This document shows positions 1 through 5,544 of a stretch of DNA of 5,544 nt, piece after piece. Origin of the DNA: Candidatus Latescibacterota bacterium. GTDB taxonomy: Bacteria > Latescibacterota > UBA2968. Both the position numbers and the translations under genes were made by a program. The notes below the pieces were generated by a model that saw only the letters and a program-made list of their open reading frames with translations, ran no database searches and was not told the DNA's origin. Location of the stretch: assembly GCA_018650745.1 (NCBI GenBank), contig JABIFK010000301.1:1-5544 (forward strand). Reading direction: 5' to 3'. Positions within the stretch are counted from its first letter, which is position 1; every line of letters starts with the position of its first letter.

Positions 1-267
1 CGCATCGACGACACCCATATTCTCGCCACCTATTCATGTTTTGCCAACGCCGAAGAAACCCGCGAAAATATCTTTGCGGCGACATTACAAATTGAAGGCC
101 AAAACGTGCGCGTCGTCCAAAAATACGGCACAATTCTTTCTCCAGAAGCAGATTGGGAAAATGGCAACCTACGCGACCCATTCCCAATGTTTCACGATGA
201 AAAATTATATCTCTATTATGCCGGTGGTCGCGAAAAAGGCATTGGCCTCGCTATTTCAAAAACGTAA
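1..267 (+). CDS. C-terminal end of a GH43/GH32-like beta-propeller hydrolase (5' truncated)
   Basis: The first reading frame is open from the window edge to a TAA at 265-267 and gives 88 residues without a start, so the gene begins upstream. Visible motifs are a strand-like stretch ILATYSCF (7-14), the LSPEADWE segment (46-53), RDPFPMF (58-64), and a final blade LYLYYAGGREKGIGLAIS (69-86). The RDP-x-x-F-x-D-x-x-x-YLYY-x-G pattern followed by GIGLA is characteristic of the last blade of five-bladed propellers in the GH43/GH32/GH117 group, where repeated DP motifs line the central pocket. From family knowledge these proteins hydrolyse glycosidic bonds or bind sugars. The catalytic acids normally lie further N-terminal, so activity cannot be judged from this fragment. 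It ends 61 bases before the sulfatase on the same strand, which suggests shared transcription. It could also be a non-catalytic propeller relative. Confidence 0.72.
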   Translation, partial: RIDDTHILATYSCFANAEETRENIFAATLQIEGQNVRVVQKYGTILSPEADWENGNLRDPFPMFHDEKLYLYYAGGREKGIGLAISKT

Positions 268-319
268 TCAATAACAGTTTGTTTTGCAGTATAACCATCA
301 CCTTTTCTCAACTTACCCC

Positions 320-323
320 GAGG
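320..323 (+). promoter_or_regulatory. Shine-Dalgarno GAGG deciding the start of the first sulfatase
   Basis: GAGG lies 5 bases upstream of the ATG at 329. An in-frame ATG also exists at 284, but it has no comparable purine-rich site before it. It would add 15 residues (MQYNHHLFSTYPEVP) that precede the usual sulfatase beginning (K-P-N-I-L) and do not form a signal peptide. The start at 329 is therefore preferred. Confidence 0.7.
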
Positions 324-328
324 TTCCT

Positions 329-1774
329 ATGCCTGACAAACCCAACATCCTCTGGATCTGCACCGACCAACAACGTTTTGACACACTCGGTTGTTATGGC
401 AATCCTTTTGTCCATACACCCAATTTGGATCGTTTGGCCGAGCAAAGTGTGCTCTTTGAAACAGCTTTCTCCCAATGCCCCGTTTGCACACCCAGCCGAT
501 CCAGTTTTCTCACTGGGCGCTACCCACGCACCACACGTTGTCGACAAAATGGCCAATCCATTCCCGAAGATGAAGTTTTTGTTACCAAATTACTCCATGA
601 TGCAGGTTATGTTTGTGGCCTCTCAGGAAAACTCCACACCTCCCCCTGTCACCCCAGCGTTTGCCACGGCACCGAACGACGTATTGATGATGGTTATGAC
701 CAATTCTACTGGTCACACGACCCCGGTGACAAATGGCCCACCCACGACTATTACGATTGGTTACACAACAAGGGGATCAAACGCGGTGAACAACCCTTCC
801 CCGATTCCAAATATGTACAAACACTTCCCTCTGAAGAACACAGCCAAACCACCTACTGTATTGAACGCGCGATGACCTTTATCCATCGTTGTGCCGAACA
901 CGATGCACCTTGGGCTTTTTCACTCAACCCATTTGATCCGCATCACGCCTTCGATCCGCCCCGTGAAGACCTCGAACGCTATCGCGATAAGATAGATGAA
1001 ATCCCATTGCCCAATTATGTAGATGGTGAGCTCGATAACAAACCCATCTGGCAACAAATTGATCACGGCGGTTCATACGGTGGCAAAGGCAACTTTGCGT
1101 ATAACAAGATGGATGACAACGACCACCGCTGGCTCACAGCAGCCTATTGGGCGATGGTAGACGTCATTGACCGGCAAATTGGTCGCCTACTCGACTGCCT
1201 CGAAGAAACCGGCCAACGTGACAACACCTACATCATTTTCACTTCCGATCATGGTGAAATGCTCGGCGACCACGGCATCTATCTCAAGGGGCCCTTCTTT
1301 TACGAGCCTGCCGTACGCGTCCCCCTACTCATCTCTGGCCCCGGCCTTCGCAATGACGGATCACGCTCACCTGCACTCGTCGAACTCGTCGACCTTGCAC
1401 CTACCATTCTCGAATGGGCAGGTCTTGATGCTTCTCCTGCCATGCAAGGCCGTTCGTTACAAACACTCCTCAACGGTAATGCATCTCTCGACCAACACCG
1501 TGACGACATCTATTGTGAGTATTACAATTCCATGCCGGGTCACAAAGACCCACCTGCTCACGCCACAATGGTGCGCACCAGCCGCCACAAACTGGTTGCC
1601 GCACACGGCACGGGAGGTGGTGAACTCTATGATCTTGAGACCGATCCCAATGAAACACATAACCTCTGGAACCATCCAGATCATATCGCAGTTCAACTCG
1701 ATCTCTTAACACGTCTTACCGACCGCATGGCCTGGACCGTAGATCCACTGCCCCGAAGAGAAGCTGGATTTTAA
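329..1774 (+). CDS. Type I formylglycine-dependent sulfatase, apparently cytoplasmic
   Basis: A 481-residue protein of the alkaline-phosphatase-like sulfatase family (SulfAtlas S1) that should hydrolyse sulfate esters on a sugar or other small molecule. Seen directly: the N-terminal strand NILWICTDQQ (6-15) with metal-site D13; the signature C53-T-P-S-R57, whose Cys is the expected formylglycine precursor, followed by LTGRYP; GKLH (K101, H103); NPFDPHH (200-206); TSDHG (305-309) carrying metal-binding D307-H308; and LKGPFFYE with K320. The C-terminal ELYDLETDPNETHNL segment is typical of full-length members, and the length fits the family. No signal peptide or lipobox is present, so the enzyme probably acts in the cytosol on imported or small substrates. 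C50 and C53 form a C-x-x-C pair at the active site. The gene lies 22 bases before the isomerase, suggesting one transcript. The subfamily and substrate are not assignable by eye; 'arylsulfatase' or 'choline-sulfatase' labels would be guesses. Confidence 0.93.
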   Translation: MPDKPNILWICTDQQRFDTLGCYGNPFVHTPNLDRLAEQSVLFETAFSQCPVCTPSRSSFLTGRYPRTTRCRQNGQSIPEDEVFVTKLLHDAGYVCGLSGKLHTSPCHPSVCHGTERRIDDGYDQFYWSHDPGDKWPTHDYYDWLHNKGIKRGEQPFPDSKYVQTLPSEEHSQTTYCIERAMTFIHRCAEHDAPWAFSLNPFDPHHAFDPPREDLERYRDKIDEIPLPNYVDGELDNKPIWQQIDHGGSYGGKGNFAYNKMDDNDHRWLTAAYWAMVDVIDRQIGRLLDCLEETGQRDNTYIIFTSDHGEMLGDHGIYLKGPFFYEPAVRVPLLISGPGLRNDGSRSPALVELVDLAPTILEWAGLDASPAMQGRSLQTLLNGNASLDQHRDDIYCEYYNSMPGHKDPPAHATMVRTSRHKLVAAHGTGGGELYDLETDPNETHNLWNHPDHIAVQLDLLTRLTDRMAWTVDPLPRREAGF

Positions 1775-1796
1775 CCCTCTCAAAAAGGAATACCCC

Positions 1797-2633
1797 ATGA
1801 GACTCGGAGCCCCACTTTTTAAACCTTCAGATAGCCCTGACAACTGGATTGCTGCACTGAAATATCACGGTTATACCGCCGCCTATTGTCCCCTCAAAGA
1901 AATGAACGACTCGAATCTCGTTCAGGCCTATGCAGATGCCGCAAAACAAAACAACATCGTCATTGCCGAAGTCGGCGCATTTGGTAACAACCCCATCAGC
2001 CCAGACGATGAAATACGCAAACAAGGCATCGAAAATTGCCAGAACAAACTTGCGCTCGCCGATGCTATTGGCGCGCGCTGTTGTGTCAACACATCGGGTT
2101 CACGTGCCAAAGGTTGGGCAAGCCCCCACCCAGACAATTATGCACCCGACACATTCGATCTCATCGTCGAATCCGTGCGCAACATTATAGACGGTGCAAA
2201 TCCAACACGCTCCTACTTTGCGCTCGAAATGATGCCCTACATGCTTCCCGATTCACCCGAAAGCAATCTCGAGCTTCTGAAGGCGATAGATCGCGAACAA
2301 TTTGCCGTGCACTTTGACCCTGTCAACATCGTCAACAGCCCACAACGATATTACGATAACGGCGCACTTATTCGCAAATGCTTCGAAATTCTCGGCCCTT
2401 ATATAAAAAGTTGTCATGCAAAAGACATTCTGCTCCATGACAAACTGACCACTCACCTTGACGAAGTACGCCCTGGTACAGGAAATTTGGATTACAACAT
2501 CTTTTTAACCGAACTGAACAAACTCGATGTTGACACTTCGCTCATGGTAGAACACCTCAAAGGCGAAGACGAATATGCCAAAGCTGCTGAACACATTCGA
2601 TCTGTTGCAAAAGAGAATGCGATCAGCCTCTAA
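1797..2633 (+). CDS. Xylose-isomerase-like TIM-barrel sugar isomerase/epimerase
   Basis: A 278-residue protein of the AP endonuclease 2 / xylose-isomerase-like superfamily (PF01261 type), which contains sugar and sugar-phosphate isomerases, epimerases and inosose dehydratases (IolE). The four expected metal ligands of the barrel are recognisable: E144 in FALEMMP, D174 in HFDPVN, H207 in SCHAKD and E252 in LMVEHL. The EVRPGTGNLDY segment (224-233) supplies the conserved Arg and the glycine-rich loop seen in epimerase members. Length is normal for the family and no signal peptide is present, so it is a cytosolic enzyme. The ATG is preceded by AAGGA at 1785-1789, 7 bases upstream. Placement 22 bases after the sulfatase suggests it interconverts the sugar freed by desulfation and hydrolysis. 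Whether the substrate is a free ketose, a sugar phosphate or an inositol derivative cannot be read from the sequence, so no gene symbol is given. Confidence 0.88.
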   Translation: MRLGAPLFKPSDSPDNWIAALKYHGYTAAYCPLKEMNDSNLVQAYADAAKQNNIVIAEVGAFGNNPISPDDEIRKQGIENCQNKLALADAIGARCCVNTSGSRAKGWASPHPDNYAPDTFDLIVESVRNIIDGANPTRSYFALEMMPYMLPDSPESNLELLKAIDREQFAVHFDPVNIVNSPQRYYDNGALIRKCFEILGPYIKSCHAKDILLHDKLTTHLDEVRPGTGNLDYNIFLTELNKLDVDTSLMVEHLKGEDEYAKAAEHIRSVAKENAISL

Positions 2634-2647
2634 GACTAAGCACAAAA

Positions 2648-2677
2648 ATACCCAGCAGAATTTCTTCTGCTGGGTAT
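2648..2677 (-). terminator. Rho-independent terminator between convergent genes
   Basis: ATACCCAGCAGAA (2648-2660) and TTCTGCTGGGTAT (2665-2677) pair perfectly over 13 bp around a 4-base loop. Read on the - strand, the stem begins 3 bases after the TGA of the sulfatase gene and runs into TTTTTGTG, a classic U-tract. On the + strand the stem lies 14 bases after the isomerase TAA, but the following bases (GTATCAGTTC) are not U-rich. It is therefore a good terminator for the - strand gene and only a possible one for the + strand operon. Confidence 0.85.
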
Positions 2678-2680
2678 GTA

Positions 2681-4180
2681 TCAGTTCTCCACCATCTTGG
2701 CAAATGCCTCCGCATACGGATCACCGTTCATTTTAAGTATTTTGAGCATTTCGTGACGCATGCGATGAACCTCTGTCGCGTGGGGGGGTGACGCAATCAA
2801 ATTGGTCAACGCATTGGCATCTTGACCATAATCATAGAGTTCTTCTTTTGTGCGGTAATACATAAAATCAATTCGCGCTTGCAGTTCAGGATCTGTTTTG
2901 GCAGCGATGACCATCGCTTTCAAAGACAATCCACCTGGATATTTGCCGTCATAAAACATCTGCTTGCCATCGGCAAAGTGATTGTAGATATACCCGTAGC
3001 GTTCGCCAATAATAGACCGCATCTGAAAGTCGCTTTTGCCCTTGGCATTAATAGACGCAAACGCAAAGTCTCGGATCTTCTTTGAAGGATCTTGCAACGT
3101 ATCCACAACAGAATGACCGTCCATCTCATGCGGTGCAGAACCACCCACGAGGTCCAAAATCGTTGGCATTAAATCGACCGTTGAAATCAAACTGTTACTG
3201 GTCGTTCCGGCAGAAATGCGACCTTTCCATCGAAAAATAAGCGGCGTCTTAACACTCGTAAGATAACAATTGGACTTGGCAAACGGAAAATGCATCCCAT
3301 TATCCGAAAGAAAAATAACCAACGTATTACCTTCCAGATCATTGTCTTTTAGAGATTGCATAATCTTGCCAACAAACAAATCGCACCGATAGGTGGAATT
3401 GAGATAATCTGCAACCTCTTCTCGAATTTCTGGCAAATCGGGCATAAAACCAGGCACATAACTATCCGCTTGAGAAAAACGATTAACCGGCATGGGCGGA
3501 TAAAACTGAGGATCACCCGGTCGACCTTCAATTTCTTTTTTAAACCGCCGTTTGAGAGAACGTATTTCACCCTCACTTCCAGCAAAGGGCCGGTGTGGGT
3601 CATGCGAATTGGCCGATAAGAAAAAGGGTTTGCCCTCTTTTTTAGCTTGCTTAAAAAAGGAATCCGCTGCTTGATAATACCGTTCGGGATCACGCCCCAT
3701 ACCCATATCGGTCATATGCTCAAACGTATCCCATTGATAGTGATCTTTGGGGCGATAATGCGTCTCTTTACCCAAAATGCCCGTTCGATATCCCAGTGTT
3801 TCTTTAAGCACTGCAGACAGTGGTTTGACACTTTCTTTAACGGTCGTATTGCCCGTACCTGGTTTTTCGCAATACCGATCCTGATACAGTCCCGTAAGCA
3901 TGGACCCTCGCGAAGGTGCACACCGCGAATGCGTATTAAACGCATTGGTAAATCGCATACCTTCTGAAGCAAGTTGATCAATATTGGGCGTCAACCCTTG
4001 AATCTGTCCCCCTAACCAGGTCATTGCATCATAATTCAGATCATCCACCGCAATCAAAACCACATTGGGCGGTGTCGTCTGAGTAGCGGGTGCAGCCAGT
4101 AAATCCAAAGGTGCCAAATAAGCAGATAATCCTGCAGCTGTTGACGATTTCAGAAACTCTCTACGCGAAAGAGGAAACAT
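2681..4180 (-). CDS. Tat-exported sulfatase resembling heparan N-sulfatase (SGSH-like)
   Basis: A 499-residue type I sulfatase. The N-terminus has a twin-arginine signal, S5-R6-R7-E-F-L-K11, then an Ala/Leu-rich segment to about residue 30 with likely cleavage near 29-33, so the folded enzyme should be exported by Tat. Catalytic features seen: LIAVDDL with metal ligands D46 and D47; C87-A-P-S-R91, whose Cys is the formylglycine precursor; GKETH (K138, H141); HDPHRPF (193-199, H196); SDNG (292-295, D293 and N294); and FPFAKSNCY with K302. The combination of HDPHR, a VPGFMPDLPEIREE segment and SDNGMHFPFAK resembles human sulfamidase and bacterial proteins annotated as heparan N-sulfatases, which remove sulfate from glucosamine nitrogen. 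That substrate is inferred from recalled motifs, not an alignment. An AGGAG site (4191-4195 on + coordinates) lies 10 bases before the ATG. The gene is convergent with the isomerase and divergent from the GH2 gene. Confidence 0.93.
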   Translation of the reverse strand: MFPLSRREFLKSSTAAGLSAYLAPLDLLAAPATQTTPPNVVLIAVDDLNYDAMTWLGGQIQGLTPNIDQLASEGMRFTNAFNTHSRCAPSRGSMLTGLYQDRYCEKPGTGNTTVKESVKPLSAVLKETLGYRTGILGKETHYRPKDHYQWDTFEHMTDMGMGRDPERYYQAADSFFKQAKKEGKPFFLSANSHDPHRPFAGSEGEIRSLKRRFKKEIEGRPGDPQFYPPMPVNRFSQADSYVPGFMPDLPEIREEVADYLNSTYRCDLFVGKIMQSLKDNDLEGNTLVIFLSDNGMHFPFAKSNCYLTSVKTPLIFRWKGRISAGTTSNSLISTVDLMPTILDLVGGSAPHEMDGHSVVDTLQDPSKKIRDFAFASINAKGKSDFQMRSIIGERYGYIYNHFADGKQMFYDGKYPGGLSLKAMVIAAKTDPELQARIDFMYYRTKEELYDYGQDANALTNLIASPPHATEVHRMRHEMLKILKMNGDPYAEAFAKMVEN

Positions 4181-4292
4181 GGTGATCCATCTCCTATAAA
4201 AAGGATGCTCAAGCAGAAAACCAATACATCTTCAGTCATAAATTAACGTACAATACAAGCAATATCAAACAGTCATTTCATTGGAGATTTCA
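4181..4292. promoter_or_regulatory. Divergent promoter region between the sulfatase and GH2 genes
   Basis: This 112-base AT-rich spacer must carry the signals for both outward genes. Clear elements are the two ribosome sites: AGGAG (4191-4195, complement) for the sulfatase and GGAG (4283-4286), 6 bases before the GH2 ATG. For the + strand, TACAAT at 4249-4254 is a good -10 match, but no convincing -35 sits at the right distance. Three related CAATA motifs (4222, 4251, 4260) are present. They do not form a clear operator, and the regulator is unknown. Confidence 0.5.
4240..4268 (-). promoter_or_regulatory. Possible sigma-70-like promoter for the Tat sulfatase
   Basis: On the - strand TTGATA (complement of 4263-4268) is followed after exactly 17 bases by TAATTT (complement of 4240-4245). 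The -35 matches TTGACA at 5 of 6 positions. The -10 matches TATAAT at only 3 of 6, so this is a weak candidate. It would leave a 5' leader of roughly 50 bases and would overlap the candidate -10 of the opposite gene. Confidence 0.25.
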
Positions 4293-5544
4293 ATGGCCAA
4301 CGCACAACCGCGCTCAGAACACCCACGCCCACAGTTTCAACGTGATAATTGGATGAACCTCAACGGTACCTGGAACTTTGCTTTCGACTTCGGTTCATCA
4401 GGCGAACAAAAAGGTTGGCCTTCCGATCCTTCCGATTTTGACAAAACGATCACTGTGCCCTTCTGTCCCGAATCTGAATTGTCCGGCATCCAACACACCG
4501 ATTTCATACCTTCCGTCTGGTATCATCGCATACTCGACATCCCCAACGATTGGAAAAGCAAACGCATTCTGCTTCACTTCGGTGCCGTCGATTATCATTG
4601 CAAAACCTGGGTCAACGGTCAATCCGTTGGTCAACACTACGGTGGGGGTGCATCCTTCACATTTGACATCACATCTGCGCTTCAAGACGGCGAGAACAAC
4701 CTTGTGGTCTGTGCGAATGACGACACCCGATCGGGTGATCAACCCCAAGGCAAACAATGCCCAGATCTCCACTCGCGCCGTTGCCATTACACACGCACCA
4801 CAGGTATTTGGCAAACCGTATGGCTCGAAGCGGTATCGACATCACACATTGATCATGTGCGCGTTGTTCCTGACCTCGACAGCAACCGTTTTGTACTCAC
4901 ACCATCCTTTAAAAATGCCAAACGTGGTCACATATTCAAAGCCACGCTCTTAGATGGCAATGCAGAAGTCGCTGTTTCATCTGCCCCTGCCCTCGACGGT
5001 GCGGCCATGTCCTTACGCGTGACAGATCCACATCTTTGGTCGCTCGAAGACCCACATCTCTACGATCTGCGTTTGGATCTCCTTGACGGCGACACCGTCA
5101 TCGACACCGTCAACAGCTATGCTGGCCTGCGCAAATTTCATATTGAAGGCCACAAATTTTACCTCATCAATCAACCCATCTTTTTACGCTTGGTCTTAGA
5201 TCAAGGGTTTTATCCCGATGGCGTGTGGACCGCCCCCAATGATGACGCCCTTAAGGCTGACATCGAGAAATCTATGGCTGTGGGTTTTAACGGCGCACGC
5301 TTGCATCAAAAAGTCTTTGAAGAACGCTTTCATTATTGGGCTGATAAACTCGGTTATCTCACTTGGGGTGAGTTTTATGACTGGGGTATGAACTTCGGTT
5401 CTGCACAAGCCATTCACAACCACCAACGCGAGTGGCGTGAAATTGTCATGCGCGACCTCAACCATCCCTCCATTGTCGCCTGGACACCCTTTAACGAAAC
5501 CATCGGTGCAGCCCGCAATCACTTTGAAGCCCATCGCCGTGCCG
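4293..5544 (+). CDS. GH2-family glycosidase, N-terminal 417 residues (3' truncated)
   Basis: The frame is open from the ATG at 4293 to the window edge. Domains: a GH2 sugar-binding jelly roll at about 15-180 (HPRPQF, LNGTWNFAFD, VWYHR, FTFDIT, and TTGIWQTVWLE from 169); an Ig-like domain at about 185-285 ending in the typical LWSLEDPHLYDLRL; then the TIM barrel, with LVLDQGFYPDG (from 300), GFNGARLHQK (from 331) and a WTPFNET segment holding the acid/base E402 after N401. The nucleophile Glu is expected some 80-100 residues later, beyond the window. Relatives of this layout are about 600 residues long and act as beta-galactosidase, beta-glucuronidase or related retaining enzymes; specificity is not visible. 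There is no signal peptide, so a cytosolic location is likely. The start is supported by GGAG 6 bases upstream and by the family-typical beginning. It is divergent from the exported sulfatase, which suggests shared control. Confidence 0.93.
   Translation, partial: MANAQPRSEHPRPQFQRDNWMNLNGTWNFAFDFGSSGEQKGWPSDPSDFDKTITVPFCPESELSGIQHTDFIPSVWYHRILDIPNDWKSKRILLHFGAVDYHCKTWVNGQSVGQHYGGGASFTFDITSALQDGENNLVVCANDDTRSGDQPQGKQCPDLHSRRCHYTRTTGIWQTVWLEAVSTSHIDHVRVVPDLDSNRFVLTPSFKNAKRGHIFKATLLDGNAEVAVSSAPALDGAAMSLRVTDPHLWSLEDPHLYDLRLDLLDGDTVIDTVNSYAGLRKFHIEGHKFYLINQPIFLRLVLDQGFYPDGVWTAPNDDALKADIEKSMAVGFNGARLHQKVFEERFHYWADKLGYLTWGEFYDWGMNFGSAQAIHNHQREWREIVMRDLNHPSIVAWTPFNETIGAARNHFEAHRRA

Noticed and set aside
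41..274. Small + strand frame starting with ATG at 41
   Set aside because: It overlaps the in-frame propeller end, whose RDP and YLYYAG motifs identify the true frame.
290..295. TATAAC as a -10 box for an internal promoter before the first sulfatase
   Set aside because: No acceptable -35 lies 16-18 bases upstream and there is no extended -10 TG at the right spacing, so it is too weak to call.
279..875. Long open frame overlapping the first sulfatase in another + frame
   Set aside because: It is rich in Pro, Thr and Asn without domain motifs, and it lies wholly over a frame that carries every sulfatase motif. It is a shadow of biased codon use.
1167..1709. Second long + strand frame inside the first sulfatase
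   Set aside because: Low-complexity Ser/Thr-rich translation, no recognisable motif and no ribosome site. It overlaps the SDHG and C-terminal parts of the real gene.
3637..3660. Imperfect A/T-run inverted repeat inside the Tat sulfatase gene
   Set aside because: It falls in codons for a Phe/Lys-rich stretch (FFKQAKKEGK) in the middle of a continuous domain, so codon content explains it.
5090..5112. Direct repeat CGACACCGTCA at 5090 and 5102
   Set aside because: It encodes a short D-T-V/D-T-V echo in the Ig-like domain. Two copies only, in frame, with no sign of a mobile or regulatory element.
5196..5534. Antisense open frame within the GH2 gene
   Set aside because: It lies opposite the conserved TIM-barrel motifs LVLDQG, ARLHQK and FNE, so the sense frame explains the sequence.

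Overview
The window looks like bacterial chromosomal DNA from a glycan-degrading organism. It has about even base composition, short intergenic gaps, Shine-Dalgarno-led starts, two type I sulfatases, a twin-arginine (Tat) signal and glycoside hydrolases. This style of gene content is typical of Planctomycetes, Lentisphaerae, Verrucomicrobia, Poribacteria and Latescibacteria. There is no rRNA, tRNA or universal marker here to decide between them, so the lineage is only an inference.

Layout: (1) bases 1-267 hold the C-terminal end of a beta-propeller protein resembling GH43/GH32-type hydrolases. (2) Bases 329-1774 encode a sulfatase with no signal peptide, and 1797-2633 a xylose-isomerase-like TIM-barrel isomerase/epimerase. 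Both follow gene 1 on the + strand and look co-transcribed with it. (3) A 13-bp perfect hairpin at 2648-2677 lies between two convergent genes, with its U-tract oriented for the - strand gene. (4) Bases 2681-4180 on the - strand encode a Tat-exported sulfatase whose motifs resemble heparan N-sulfatase (sulfamidase, SGSH). (5) A 112-bp divergent intergenic region (4181-4292) separates it from (6) a GH2 glycosidase that starts at 4293 and runs off the window.

Read together, the genes suggest breakdown of a sulfated glycan or glycoside. The exported sulfatase would remove sulfate outside the cytoplasm. The cytosolic sulfatase, GH2 enzyme and propeller protein would finish desulfation and hydrolysis of small products, and the isomerase would pass the released sugar into central metabolism. 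The enzyme families are well supported, but the actual substrate is not readable from the sequence. No formylglycine-generating enzyme, transporter, SusC/SusD pair or regulator is visible, and I see no mobile element, CRISPR array or RNA gene. Nothing here amounts to a clearly new system. The main points of interest are the two differently located sulfatases and their pairing with an isomerase.
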